From Streptomyces sp. NRRL S-118 (GTDB lineage: Bacteria; Actinomycetota; Actinomycetes; Streptomycetales; Streptomycetaceae), in contig NZ_KL591003.1 in NCBI RefSeq assembly GCF_000716335.1, positions 256,769 through 300,106 of the forward strand: a DNA stretch of 43,338 nt, written 5' to 3'. Shown piece by piece: positions 1 through 8,120 of this stretch (its first letter is position 1; each line of letters opens with the position of its first letter). The notes beneath the pieces are model-generated. The model saw only the letters and a program-made list of their open reading frames with translations. It was not told the DNA's origin and did not search any database. A program made the position numbers and the translations under genes.

Positions 1-437
1 GGTACACCGCCGCCTGAACAGCCATCGGGTCGGCACGTCACCACGACCCCGGTCCATGGAGGCCATCCGTGTTCCCGGGGCTGGAAGGGCACGACAGCCG
101 CGGCGTCGACGGGTGCACCACAAGTGGCTGTTCCACCTCCGGTTCCACCTCGCGGCAGAACGCGACGAAGCACCGGGTGAAGGAATCCGCGCGGGGCCAC
201 GGTGTTCGGCGCAATCGACAGTCCATTGAAGCGGGACGACCCCCATCGAGCGCTCCGGTGAGGGGTGTCCGGGTGGCAGGGCCGTCGACCTGCCCATGAC
301 CGTCAGGCCATCGCCATCGCCATCGAGGACACCCTCGCGCGGGCACGAGACCTCGTACGCGACGCGCCCGCCCTGGTGAGTCCGAGATCCATTACGCGCT
401 CCCCCCGATGAGGCAGCCGCGCGGGCCCGGCAGGTCG
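1..437. other. Left-edge stretch with no recognisable gene
   Basis: Two short opposing reading frames occur here, but neither resembles a family I know and neither has a convincing ribosome-binding site. A GCCATC triplet repeat near 307-325 and an alanine/arginine-rich frame near 300-395 look like the worn remains of a coding region. The next real gene, arsO, ends at 438, so this is the 3' flank of the arsenic cassette and probably a decayed insertion boundary. Confidence 0.5.
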
Positions 438-1502
438 TCAGCGATCCGTCGAGAGCAGCGCCGCGATGTCGCGGGCGGCCTCGCGGGCCGGGCGGCCGAC
501 CCCGATCAGGGTGGCGGAGGCAGGGCCGGTCCAGTCGCCGTAGCCGAGCAGGTGGAGGCGGGGCTCGGCGAGGGCGCGGGTGCCGGCGGTGGGTATGTGG
601 CCCCGCGGCCCGCGCAAACCGAGCGGTGCGAGGTGGGACAGGGCCGGGCGGAACCCGGTGCACCAGATGATGGCATCGGCCTCGGCGGTCAGACCGTCGG
701 CCCAGGCGACGCCGGCCGGCGTGAGGCGGTCGAACATCGGCGACGCCTTGAGACGTCCGGCATCACGTGCTCCCCGTACGGGCGGTACGGCGACGATGTC
801 GCCGAGCGAGGCGACCCCGCCGGTGTCGGCACGGCCCTCGTCAAGGGCACGACGACGCGCGGTGGCGGCGTCGAAGAGGGCGCGGCCGTCGATGTCGTCG
901 GGGAGGAAGCGGGGTTCCCGCAGGGTCACCCAGGTCAGGTCGGTGTCGTATGCGAGGTCGGCGGCGATCTGGGCCCCGGAGTTGCCGCCGCCGACCACGA
1001 TCACCCGCCGGCCCGCGAACTCCTGCGGCCTGCGGTATTCCACCGTGTGGAGCTGGGTCCCATGGAAGGCCGCACGGCCCGGCACCGCCGGGATGAAGGG
1101 CCTCGACCAGCTACCCGTCGCGCTGACGACAGCCCGGGCACGCCACTCGCCGGAGTCGGTCTCGACCCGCAGGAACAGGCCGTCGCGGTGTACCGCCCGC
1201 ACGTGGACGCCGCGCTGCACGGGCAGGTCGTAGCGCTTCTCGTAGTCGGCGAGGTAGTCGATGACGTGCTGCGCCCCGGGGTACGTCCCGCCCGGCCGAG
1301 GCGGCATCAGCCGTCCCGGCAGCGAGGAGTACGCGGCCGGCGAGAACAGGTGCAGCGAATCCCATACGTGCCGCCACGCCCCGCCCGCCTCGGGCTGGGC
1401 ATCCAGCATCATGAAGTCCAGTCCGAGGCGGCGCAGGTGGTACCCGGCAGCGAGCCCCGACTGGCCGCCGCCGATCACCACCACATCCGTGCGTCGAGCC
1501 AC
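438..1502 (-). CDS. arsO: ArsO-type flavin-dependent monooxygenase of the arsenic cassette
   Basis: A 354-residue FAD/NADPH monooxygenase of the flavin-containing/Baeyer-Villiger type. An N-terminal FAD Rossmann motif GGGQSG lies at residues 11-16 and a second, NADPH-binding GGGNSG at 171-176. Just before the second, FHGTQLHTVEY (146-156) fits the family fingerprint FxGxxxHxxxY/W. The GTG start at 1502 shares its G with the TAG stop of acr3, so translation is probably coupled; the open frame runs further upstream, but that part is antisense-type sequence inside acr3. arsO genes sit beside acr3 and arsR in Streptomyces arsenic clusters such as that of plasmid pHZ227. The substrate is not firmly known. 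An acr3-linked role is inferred from position; a generic FMO is the alternative. Confidence 0.85.
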   Translation of the reverse strand: MARRTDVVVIGGGQSGLAAGYHLRRLGLDFMMLDAQPEAGGAWRHVWDSLHLFSPAAYSSLPGRLMPPRPGGTYPGAQHVIDYLADYEKRYDLPVQRGVHVRAVHRDGLFLRVETDSGEWRARAVVSATGSWSRPFIPAVPGRAAFHGTQLHTVEYRRPQEFAGRRVIVVGGGNSGAQIAADLAYDTDLTWVTLREPRFLPDDIDGRALFDAATARRRALDEGRADTGGVASLGDIVAVPPVRGARDAGRLKASPMFDRLTPAGVAWADGLTAEADAIIWCTGFRPALSHLAPLGLRGPRGHIPTAGTRALAEPRLHLLGYGDWTGPASATLIGVGRPAREAARDIAALLSTDR

Positions 1503-2581
1503 TAGGCGGCCGTGAACTTCTTGCGCCAGGCCAGCGACACGTACACCAGCGCCACCAGGACCGGAACCTCGATCAGCGGGCCGACGACGCCGGACAGCGC
1601 CTGGCCGGACGTCACGCCGAAGGTGGCGATGGCGACCGCGATGGCGAGCTCGAAGTTGTTGCCGGCCGCGGTGAAGGCGAGGGTGGCCGTGCGGTCGTAG
1701 TTCAGGCCGATGACCTTGCCGAGCAGGAAGGTGCCGAACCACATCACCGCGAAGTACACGAGCAGCGGGATCGCGATCCGCGCCACGTCGAGGGGCTGCG
1801 AGGTGATCGTCTTCCCCTGGAGGGCGAAGAGGATCACGATCGTGAAGAGCAGCCCGTAGAGGGCGCACGGACCGATCTTCGGAAGGAAGCTGCCCTCATA
1901 GGACTCGCGGCCGAGCTTCTTCTCACCGATCCGGCGCGTGAGGAAGCCGGCGAGCAGCGGCACGCCCAGGAAGATGACCACATTGAGCGCGATCTTCCCC
2001 ATGGAGATGTCGAGCGACTCTCCGTTGCCGAGGCCGAGCCAGCCGGGCAGCAGGTCCAGGTAGAACCAGCCGAGCACACCGAAGGCGAGGACCTGGAACA
2101 CGCTGTTGAGCGCCACCAGCACAGCCGCCGCCTCGCGGTCGCCGCAAGCCAGGTCGTTCCAGATGATGACCATGGCGATGCATCGGGCGAGCCCGACGAT
2201 GATCAGGCCGGTGCGGTATTCGGGCAGGTCCGGCAGGAAGATCCATGCCAGCGCGAACATCACCGCGGGTCCCAGGACCCAGTTGATGACCAGGGACGAG
2301 ATCATCAGCTTCTTGTCGGCGGTGACGGCGTCGAGCTTGTCGTACCGGACCTTCGCCAGGACCGGGTACATCATGATCAGAAGGCCGACGGCGATCGGCA
2401 GGGAGATGCCACCGATCTCGACCTTCGCCAGGGCGTCGTTCAGGCCGGGGATCAGCCGTCCGAGGCCGAGCCCGAGAGCCATGGCGAGCAGGATCCACAC
2501 GGCGAGGAAGCGGTCGAGCGTCGAAAGCTTCGCAACGACCGACGATGCGTCGACGGTCGCGGGTGCTTCGGTGCGGGTCAC
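1502..2581 (-). CDS. acr3: Acr3-family arsenite efflux permease
   Basis: A 359-residue integral membrane protein with about ten hydrophobic helices. It exports arsenite (AsIII) across the cytoplasmic membrane using the proton gradient. The family's essential cysteine in helix 4 is present (Cys134 in LARCIAMVIIWND), as is the conserved acidic residue in a late helix (GPLIEVPVLV). Length fits Acr3 (350-400) and not ArsB. I place the start at GTG 2581, which overlaps the arsR TGA stop as GTGA; the frame extends upstream only through arsR. It is the middle gene of the leftward arsR-acr3-arsO operon, so it should be de-repressed when arsenite or antimonite binds ArsR. The cassette has no ArsA ATPase. 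Confidence 0.95.
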   Translation of the reverse strand: MTRTEAPATVDASSVVAKLSTLDRFLAVWILLAMALGLGLGRLIPGLNDALAKVEIGGISLPIAVGLLIMMYPVLAKVRYDKLDAVTADKKLMISSLVINWVLGPAVMFALAWIFLPDLPEYRTGLIIVGLARCIAMVIIWNDLACGDREAAAVLVALNSVFQVLAFGVLGWFYLDLLPGWLGLGNGESLDISMGKIALNVVIFLGVPLLAGFLTRRIGEKKLGRESYEGSFLPKIGPCALYGLLFTIVILFALQGKTITSQPLDVARIAIPLLVYFAVMWFGTFLLGKVIGLNYDRTATLAFTAAGNNFELAIAVAIATFGVTSGQALSGVVGPLIEVPVLVALVYVSLAWRKKFTAA

Positions 2582-2886
2582 GGGCAGGCCCTCTTGTTGT
2601 CGGCGGCGGTACGAGCGGTCTCGGCCAGTTCGGCGAACCGTCCGGCGAGCTGGGCGATGACGTCGGGCCGCAACTTGTAGTACGTGAAGCGACCGCACGG
2701 CTCGGTCTCCACCACCCCGGCCTCACGCAGCACCTTCAGGTGGTTGGAGAGGTTCGTCTGGCGGGCGCCCGTTTCCTCCACGAGGTGGGTGGTGCAGAGG
2801 GTCTCGCGGGCGAGCAGGGTCACGATCTGCAGCCTGAGGGGGTCGGCCAGGACCCGGATCAGTTCAGTGTCGACTGACGTCATCAT
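2578..2886 (-). CDS. arsR: ArsR/SmtB-family metalloregulatory repressor
   Basis: A 102-residue winged-helix repressor, the usual ArsR length. The recognition helix is in ARQTNLSNHLKVLREAGVV (about residues 41-59), followed by the beta wing with FTYYKL. The E. coli ArsR metal site ELCVCDL is absent. The cysteines are Cys31, Cys64 in the wing and Cys101 in the C-terminal RACP tail, a pattern more like the alternative three-Cys sites known in some actinobacterial ArsR proteins. The ATG at 2886 (or the adjacent ATG at 2883) has no good Shine-Dalgarno, so the mRNA may be leaderless. It heads the arsR-acr3-arsO operon and faces arsC; the dyads between them are its likely operators. Confidence 0.93.
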   Translation of the reverse strand: MMTSVDTELIRVLADPLRLQIVTLLARETLCTTHLVEETGARQTNLSNHLKVLREAGVVETEPCGRFTYYKLRPDVIAQLAGRFAELAETARTAADNKRACP

Positions 2887-2895
2887 GGGCTGATA

Positions 2896-2915
2896 CTGTC
2901 ACACATCAGTGACAG
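2896..2915. promoter_or_regulatory. Inverted repeat in the arsR promoter, likely ArsR operator
   Basis: CTGTCAC and GTGACAG form perfect 7-bp arms separated by 6 bases, ending 10 bases before the arsR start codon. This position suits a self-repressing ArsR operator. Binding by ArsR is inferred from position and symmetry only. Confidence 0.6.
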
Positions 2916-2930
2916 CTGACACCAACGGGT

Positions 2931-2942
2931 GCTGACGTCAGC
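2931..2942. promoter_or_regulatory. Perfect palindrome GCTGACGTCAGC in the arsR-arsC control region
   Basis: A 12-bp perfect palindrome 46 bases upstream of the arsC ATG. Together with the dyad at 2896-2915 and the direct TGACA/TGACAC words around it, it gives the divergent region two candidate repressor sites, one for each transcript. Confidence 0.5.
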
Positions 2943-2987
2943 CAACACTGACACGCCTGTTTCGTCGTGAGACAAGAGAGACCTCCG

Positions 2988-3401
2988 ATGGCCGAGAAGC
3001 CCTCCGTCCTGTTCGTCTGCGTCCACAACGCCGGCCGCTCACAGATGGCCGCCGCCTGGCTGACCCACCTGGCCGGGGACCGGGTCGAGGTCCGTTCGGC
3101 AGGCTCCGCCCCGGCCGACCAGGTGAACCCGGCGGCGGTCGAGGCGATGCGCGAGGTCGGCATCGACATGTCCGCCCAGACCCCGAAGGTCCTCACCGTG
3201 GACGCGGTCAAGGCGTCGGACGTCTGCATCACGATGGGCTGCGGCGACACGTGCCCGGTCTTCCCCGGCAAGCGCTACCTGGACTGGAAGCTCGAGGATC
3301 CGGCGGGCCAGGGCGTCGAGGCCGTCCGGCCGATCCGTGACGAGATCAAGAAGCTCGTCGAGGGCCTGATCGAGGAGATCGCCCCGGAGAAGACGGCGTG
3401 A
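2988..3401 (+). CDS. arsC: Arsenate reductase, low-molecular-weight phosphatase type
   Basis: A 137-residue cytoplasmic enzyme that reduces arsenate to arsenite for export by Acr3. The P-loop CVHNAGRS (Cys11 to Ser18) is the CX5R(S/T) signature of low-molecular-weight tyrosine phosphatase-fold arsenate reductases. Cys80, Cys85 and Cys89 supply the redox relay of the thioredoxin-linked class. The Asp-Pro pair at 104-105 matches the general acid region. The ATG at 2988 follows GAGAG; a GTG seven codons upstream is in frame but has no better ribosome-binding site. Its TGA overlaps the GTG of a broken thioredoxin-reductase gene (GTGA), so arsC once headed an arsC-arsT pair and must now use thioredoxin reductase made elsewhere. 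Confidence 0.93.
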   Translation: MAEKPSVLFVCVHNAGRSQMAAAWLTHLAGDRVEVRSAGSAPADQVNPAAVEAMREVGIDMSAQTPKVLTVDAVKASDVCITMGCGDTCPVFPGKRYLDWKLEDPAGQGVEAVRPIRDEIKKLVEGLIEEIAPEKTA

Positions 3402-3520
3402 GCGAGATCCGCAACGTCATCACCATGGGCTCCGGGCCCGCCGCCCGCACCGCCGCGCCGTAGACGGCGCGCGCCGGCCTCAGGCCCAGGTCTTCGCCGG
3501 TGCCGCCGCCGGCGGCGGCT
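3398..3520 (+). pseudogene. Remnant of a thioredoxin-reductase-like gene (arsT)
   Basis: GTG at 3398 opens a frame beginning SEIRNVITMGSGPAARTAAP, the FAD-binding N-terminus typical of bacterial thioredoxin reductases (GxGxxA). TAG at 3461-3463 stands where the family has Tyr in the conserved LYTARA segment. The following codons read TARAGLRP, and after a one-base frame change QVFAGA, also as in this family. Homology fades after about 3520. It is thus a 5' stub with a nonsense change, a frameshift and loss of the 3' part. In Streptomyces ars clusters this slot holds ArsT, the reductase partner of ArsC. Confidence 0.75.
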
Positions 3521-4159
3521 GGGAAGCCGGCCGCACAGCGGAATCGAGGCGGCCTTCGGCGGCGGCGAGGTCGTCCGTGAGTCGAAGGGGCAGCCGACGC
3601 GCCGCGCGACCCCGGCAAGTGCGCCTGGGACGGCCCGGCAGTTCTCGCCGAGCACCGCGCGACCGGGCAGACCCTTGTCGTCGACCCGGCCTGTGAGAAC
3701 AAACCCCCCGAAGCCCGGCTCCTCGACACCGCACCGGAGGACGGCCGGGCCGCACTGACACTCTGGCCGGATCCGCCACGCCGGTCACCGCTGTCGCCCC
3801 GGACGGCCTCCGCGGGCGCCACCTCTCGACACAGCCCAGGCCATGTCCCGCAGCCCGAGGCCGGTCGGAGCACCACCCAGCCACCCCGGCTCTGCTGCCG
3901 GCCGACTCGTTCGCCTCGAGGTGGAGGCAGCCGTTCCCCCGGCGCGAGCCGGCCCCCACCCGGAGCCGCCCCCTCAGGGACGACGGGCCGGATGGGCAAG
4001 CAGCGCCTCGACGGCGCTGGGCGTTCGGCCGGGCAGGCCGAGGGCGAGGCGTTCATCGAGGCCCTGCACCGGCCCGGCGCCGCGATCCGGCCACCAGCTC
4101 CGTAGCCGGGCGCCACCGTTCCCCGGGTCGACCTGCGCGGCGGTCGGACCCGGCCGCGA
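3521..4159. other. Degenerate non-coding stretch after the arsenic cassette
   Basis: About 640 bases between the arsT stub and marR. Several overlapping arginine/proline-rich frames occur, none with a start, ribosome-binding site or family motif. A plus-strand stretch around 3628-3760 (with ...LVVDPACENKPPEARLL...) and another around 3990-4100 have coding-like composition but stop or shift quickly. I read this as decayed gene debris left by recombination; no hairpin or repeat stands out. Confidence 0.5.
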
Positions 4160-4624
4160 TCAGGTCGTCTCCTCGGGGTGCAGGCGCCCGAGCAGCTCGT
4201 AGAGACTGCGGCGGCCCTCCTCGTCCAGACGCGCAAAGGCTGCCGAGGTGGCCCGCATGTCGGCGCGGATCAGGCGGACCGCCTCCCTCCCCTCTTCGGT
4301 GGCGACCACGTTCTTGATCCGCCGGTCGGCCGCGTCGGCATGCCTGGAGACCAGTCCACGCGCTTCGAGCCGGTCGACGAGTCCGGTGATGTTGGAGGCG
4401 TCGCAGGCGAGTCGCCCCGCGAGGGCGCGCATGGGCAGCGGTTGCCGAAGCAGGATGAGCATCTTGGCCTGCGTCATGGTGAGGCCGTGCAGTGCGGCCG
4501 CCGAGGTCAGGTCCCGGTAGTAGCCGGCAGCGGCGCGTGCCAAGCGCTCCATGAGTGCGTCGTGGGCAGGGTCTCCGTGCTGCGCAGCGGAGCGGTCGGC
4601 GAGCGGGTCGGTGCTGTGGGCCAT
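4160..4624 (-). CDS. MarR-family transcriptional repressor
   Basis: A 154-residue winged-helix regulator of the MarR family, which usually binds as a dimer and releases DNA on meeting phenolic, quinone or oxidant ligands. The DNA-binding part is MRALAGRLACDASNITGLV with the wing around RHADAADRRIKNVV. One cysteine lies in the recognition region (LACDAS), so redox sensing is possible. The minus-strand hexamer TACACT (4636-4631) sits six bases before the ATG, which would give a leaderless mRNA. It diverges from an MFS pump-reductase-DJ-1-ALDH operon, the usual arrangement for a local repressor. Two dyads lie in the shared 158-base gap. Confidence 0.9.
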   Translation of the reverse strand: MAHSTDPLADRSAAQHGDPAHDALMERLARAAAGYYRDLTSAAALHGLTMTQAKMLILLRQPLPMRALAGRLACDASNITGLVDRLEARGLVSRHADAADRRIKNVVATEEGREAVRLIRADMRATSAAFARLDEEGRRSLYELLGRLHPEETT

Positions 4625-4644
4625 ACCTCAAGTGTAGGCGAAGC

Positions 4645-4671
4645 TCAATGTTTGACTTCATCAACCATTGA
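4645..4671. promoter_or_regulatory. Dyad TCAATG-N15-CATTGA in the marR/MFS divergent promoter
   Basis: Perfect 6-bp arms flank TTGACT (4652-4657), which is a good -35 for the rightward operon with TACCGT (4676-4681) as -10 at an 18-base spacing. A repressor bound here would cover both promoters. It is the best candidate operator for the adjacent MarR protein. Confidence 0.5.
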
Positions 4672-4690
4672 CGTCTACCGTCTCCCTTAT

Positions 4691-4709
4691 TGCTTGGCTG
4701 CATCAAGCA
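4691..4709. promoter_or_regulatory. Second dyad TGCTTG-N7-CAAGCA before the MFS gene
   Basis: Perfect 6-bp arms with a 7-base centre, just downstream of the predicted rightward transcription start. The size suits a MarR-dimer half-site pair. It may be a second operator, or a small 5'-leader hairpin. Confidence 0.4.
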
Positions 4710-4782
4710 TCTACCCCCCTCCGACCAGTTCCCCGCCTGGTTCCCGCCGCCGAGCCCCACCCCGCACCGGAGAAACGCACCC

Positions 4783-6270
4783 GTGTCACAACCCCTCGCT
4801 CCGCCGCCCGGCCGACCCCGGGCCCAGACCGCTGTCATCCTTGCCCTGAGCCTCGCCGCGATGATCGTGTCGATGATGCAGACACTGGTGGTGCCGATAC
4901 TCGGCCTGATCCAGAGCAGCCTCGGGGCCAGCTCCGCCGAGGTCAGCTGGGTCACCACCGCGACCCTGCTCTCGGCGGCCGTCTTCACCCCGCTGCTCGG
5001 CCGCATCGGCGACCAGCACGGCAAGAAGCCGACCCTCATCGGCGTGCTGGCCGTGATGATCGTCGGCTCCGTCATGGCCGCCACGACCGACTCGCTGCTC
5101 TGGCTGATCGTCGGTCGCGTGCTGCAGGGTGCCGCCACCGCGATCTTCCCGCTCGCCCTGTCGGTGCTCCGCGAGGAGGTCACTGCCCGCCGTCTGCCGG
5201 GAGCGATGGCGCTGGTCAGCGGCACCCTGGCGTTCGGCAGCGGTTTCGCACTGGTCACCACCGGCCTGCTGACCCGCGGCGAGGACGCCGACTACCACCA
5301 CGTCTTCTGGCTGGCCACCGGCCTCGCGGTGGTCACTCTGCTCGCCGTCGTCCTCCTCGTACCGGCGAGCCGCACCAGGACCGGTGGACGCACCGACATA
5401 CTCGGCGCCCTCACCCTCGGCCTCTTCCTGGTTCTCCTGCTGCTGCCGATCTCCCAGGGGCACGAGTGGGGCTGGACCTCCGCCCGTACGCTGGGCAGCT
5501 TCGCCGGAGCGGTCGTCATGGCCGGCGTCTGGAGCCTCACCGAGAGCCGCGTCCGTGAACCCATGGTCGACATGAGGATGTTCCTCCACCGCCCGGTGCT
5601 TCTCAGCAACCTCGCGGGCCTCTTCGTGGGATTCGGGATGTTCGCCCAGTTCCTCGGCGTCTCCTACCTGGCGCAGGTGCCGAGGGATGTCGCAGGCTAC
5701 GGCTTCGGCGCCTCGGTTCTCCGCGCCTCCGTCGAGTACCTGCTGCCCAGCACCATCGCGTCCCTCGTCGTCTCCCAGTTCGGTGGCGTGCTGATCCGCA
5801 GGATCGGACCACGCCTCACCCTCGCCCTCAGCGCGATGATCGGCGTCGCCGGGTTCGGGTGGCTGGCCGCCGCACACTCGTCGACCCCCTCGGTCATCGG
5901 TGCCGGAATGGCTGTCGGAACAGCCATCAGCCTCGGCTACGCCGCGATGCCCGCCCTCATCGTCGCGGGGGTACCACCCCACCAGACCGGCATCGCCAAC
6001 GGCATCAATTCCATCTCCCGGTCCGTCGGCAGCGCGATCGGCAGCGCGCTGATCACCTCACTGCTCGCCTCCCGGACCATCGAGAACCTTCCGGCCGGGG
6101 TGCCCCCGCTCCCCGCCGAGAGCCAGTTCACCCTGAGCTTCACCCTGGCCGGTATCGCCTTCGCCTTCGTCCTGGCCCTCTCGCTGGTCGGGCTCGAACG
6201 GGGAGAGCGGGCGCCCCGTGGGGAGCGCCTGCCCGCGCCGGAGCCGGCCGCTGCCACGGCCGCTGCCTGA
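4783..6270 (+). CDS. MFS drug-type efflux pump, 14-helix DHA2 (EmrB/QacA) family
   Basis: A 495-residue proton-driven exporter with about 14 hydrophobic helices. Major-facilitator motif A is LGRIGDQHGKK (about 72-82), and the RVLQG motif of drug:H+ antiporters follows in helix 4. The charged C-terminal tail (ERGERAPRGERLPAPEP) is cytoplasmic. I start it at GTG 4783, 11 bases after GGAG; the open frame reaches 4690, but those residues are Pro-rich and overlie the leader. It is first in a rightward run with an MDR reductase, a DJ-1 protein and an aldehyde dehydrogenase, opposite marR. This suggests export of a toxic electrophile or its conjugate; the substrate cannot be read from sequence. Confidence 0.92.
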   Translation: MSQPLAPPPGRPRAQTAVILALSLAAMIVSMMQTLVVPILGLIQSSLGASSAEVSWVTTATLLSAAVFTPLLGRIGDQHGKKPTLIGVLAVMIVGSVMAATTDSLLWLIVGRVLQGAATAIFPLALSVLREEVTARRLPGAMALVSGTLAFGSGFALVTTGLLTRGEDADYHHVFWLATGLAVVTLLAVVLLVPASRTRTGGRTDILGALTLGLFLVLLLLPISQGHEWGWTSARTLGSFAGAVVMAGVWSLTESRVREPMVDMRMFLHRPVLLSNLAGLFVGFGMFAQFLGVSYLAQVPRDVAGYGFGASVLRASVEYLLPSTIASLVVSQFGGVLIRRIGPRLTLALSAMIGVAGFGWLAAAHSSTPSVIGAGMAVGTAISLGYAAMPALIVAGVPPHQTGIANGINSISRSVGSAIGSALITSLLASRTIENLPAGVPPLPAESQFTLSFTLAGIAFAFVLALSLVGLERGERAPRGERLPAPEPAAATAAA

Positions 6271-6325
6271 CGAGCCCCACCGCGATCCGCACCACCGCAC
6301 CACCACTGCACAAGGAGTCATCCCC

Positions 6326-7252
6326 ATGAAGGCCATCACTTATCGCACCTACGGCGGCCCTGAGGTCCTGGAGTACGGCGATGTACCGAACCCGAAGCTC
6401 GGCGTGGACACCGTCCTGGTCCGTGTGAAGGCCGCCTCCGTCAACCCGGTCGACTGGAAGATCCAGGCGGGGTACCTGGACGCCGTCATGGACGCCGTCT
6501 TCCCCGTCATCCCCGGCTGGGACGTGGCGGGCGTCGTCGAGGAGACCGGCGTCGGGGTCACCGAGTTCACTCCGGGCGACGAGGTGATCGGCTACGTCCG
6601 TGAGGACTTCGTCTCCCGCGGGACCTTCGCCGAGTACGTCGCCGCCCCGGTCCGTACGCTCGCCCGCAAGCCCGACACCCTCTCCTTCGAGGAGGCTGCC
6701 GGACTTCCGCTGGCCGGCCTCACCGCATACCAGGCGCTGACACGATCCCTGCGGGTGCGGGCCGGCGACACCGTGCTGGTGCACGCCGCGGCCGGCGGCG
6801 TCGGCTCTCTGGCCGTACAGATCGCCAGGTCGCTCGGCGCCCGGGTCATCGGCACCGCCAGTGAGCACAACCACGCCTACCTGCGAGGACTGGGAGCGGA
6901 GCCGGTCGGCTACGGCGACGGCCTCACCGACCGTGTCCACGCCCTCGCGCCGCAGGGCGTGGATGCCGTCCTCGACCTCGTCGGCGGGGACGCCCTGAAG
7001 GTCTCGCCAGGGCTGCTTGCCGAGGGCGGCCGTCTGGCCTCGGCTGTCGACGGCGCCGTGCTCGGCCTCGGTGGCGGGTACGTCTTCGTGCGGCCCGACA
7101 GCCGGGACCTGCAGGCCCTCACCGAACTTGCCGAGCGCGGGGAGCTGCGGGTGGACGTGGCCGCCGTTTTCCCGCTCGAGCAGGCCGCCGACGCCCAGCG
7201 CCTCAACCGCGAGGGTCACACCCGCGGCAAGATCATCATCGCCGTCGCCTGA
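6326..7252 (+). CDS. Zinc-less MDR NADP-dependent oxidoreductase (quinone/enone reductase type)
   Basis: A 308-residue medium-chain reductase. The N-terminal GroES-like domain has SVNPVDWKIQAG and GWDVAGVV, as in quinone oxidoreductase and zeta-crystallin. The Rossmann domain carries HAAAGGVG (AAGGVG at 155-160) for NADPH. The catalytic- and structural-zinc cysteines of alcohol dehydrogenases are missing. Such enzymes reduce quinones or the C=C bond of alpha,beta-unsaturated carbonyls in the cytoplasm. The ATG at 6326 follows AAGGAG by about 9 bases; the frame also runs upstream in the shadow of the pump gene. It lies 55 bases after the pump gene and belongs to the same MarR-facing operon, consistent with detoxifying reactive carbonyls or quinones. 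Confidence 0.9.
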   Translation: MKAITYRTYGGPEVLEYGDVPNPKLGVDTVLVRVKAASVNPVDWKIQAGYLDAVMDAVFPVIPGWDVAGVVEETGVGVTEFTPGDEVIGYVREDFVSRGTFAEYVAAPVRTLARKPDTLSFEEAAGLPLAGLTAYQALTRSLRVRAGDTVLVHAAAGGVGSLAVQIARSLGARVIGTASEHNHAYLRGLGAEPVGYGDGLTDRVHALAPQGVDAVLDLVGGDALKVSPGLLAEGGRLASAVDGAVLGLGGGYVFVRPDSRDLQALTELAERGELRVDVAAVFPLEQAADAQRLNREGHTRGKIIIAVA

Positions 7253-7332
7253 ACCATCGCTCGCCGCCGCATCAGCACCGGCACCCCGCCCCCACCACCG
7301 CGCGACTTGCGCGCACCTCGAAGGAGACAGTT

Positions 7333-8037
7333 GTGACCGCAGTTCTGTTCGTCGTCACCGGCGCCGACCACTGGACGCTCGCCGACGGCACCCTGCACCC
7401 CACCGGCTACTGGGCCGAGGAACTCGCCACACCGCACCGGCTGTTCCGGGAGGCGGGGTTCGATGTCACCATCGCCACACCCGGCGGCGTGGCTCCGACC
7501 GTCGACGCCGTCAGCCTTGCCGCCGAGTCCACCGGTGGCAGGGAGCAGGCCGACGCGATCGCCGCGTACCTGGCTTCCATCCGCGCCGACCTGGAGAACC
7601 CGGTCAAGCTCGAGGAGGTCGACCTCGGCGCGTACGCAGCCGTCCTCTACCCCGGTGGCCACGGCCCCATGGAGGACCTCGCCGTGGACGCCGGCTCCGG
7701 CCGCCTGCTCACCGCGGCGCTGGATTCCGGCAAGCCGCTCGGCGTGCTGTGCCACGCCCCCGCGGCCCTGCTCGCCGCCCGGCGCGAGGACGGCAGCTGG
7801 CCGTTCGCCGGTTACCGCATGACCGGCTTCACCAACACCGAGGAGACCGCGGCAGGCTTCGCCGACAAGGCCAAGTGGCTGCTCCAGGACCGCTTGGTGG
7901 AAGTGGGGGCCGACTTCCGGGCCGCGGCCCCGTTCAGCGAGCACGTCGTGGCGGACCGCAATCTGCACACCGGTCAGAACCCCGCATCCTCGGCGCAGCT
8001 CGCACGGAACCTCATCGACCTCCTGAACCACGGCTGA
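7333..8037 (+). CDS. DJ-1/PfpI-family protein (Hsp31-like glutamine amidotransferase fold)
   Basis: A 234-residue cytoplasmic protein of the class I glutamine amidotransferase-like superfamily. The nucleophile elbow is LGVLCHAPAAL (Cys140-His141), the acidic partner is in GYWAEEL (about 26-31), and YPGGHGPMEDL (106-116) fits the Hsp31/YajL side of the family. Relatives act as glyoxalase III, protein deglycase or chaperone; which activity applies here is not decidable from sequence. GTG at 7333 has an ideal AAGGAG 7-12 bases upstream. It is third in the operon with a reductase and an aldehyde dehydrogenase, so scavenging of methylglyoxal or other carbonyl stress is the natural inference. Confidence 0.9.
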   Translation: MTAVLFVVTGADHWTLADGTLHPTGYWAEELATPHRLFREAGFDVTIATPGGVAPTVDAVSLAAESTGGREQADAIAAYLASIRADLENPVKLEEVDLGAYAAVLYPGGHGPMEDLAVDAGSGRLLTAALDSGKPLGVLCHAPAALLAARREDGSWPFAGYRMTGFTNTEETAAGFADKAKWLLQDRLVEVGADFRAAAPFSEHVVADRNLHTGQNPASSAQLARNLIDLLNHG

Positions 8038-8120
8038 TCACCCCTGCCTGCGCCGGCGCCCGGGCTGCCCGCGGCGCGGCGACAACGCCCCCGCCCCCGT
8101 ACCGCACCTGTGAGGGAACC

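Noticed and set aside
305..326. GCCATC microrepeat
   Set aside because: Only three units, no associated gene; too short to mean anything.
408..1505. A 365-codon rightward frame opposite arsO
   Set aside because: A shadow frame: Gly/Arg-rich with no motif, while the opposite strand has clear flavin-monooxygenase motifs.
8038..8120. GC-rich dyads such as GCGCCGGCGC between the DJ-1 and ALDH genes
   Set aside because: Short palindromes of this kind are expected by chance at this GC content; the genes appear to be one operon, so no terminator is claimed.
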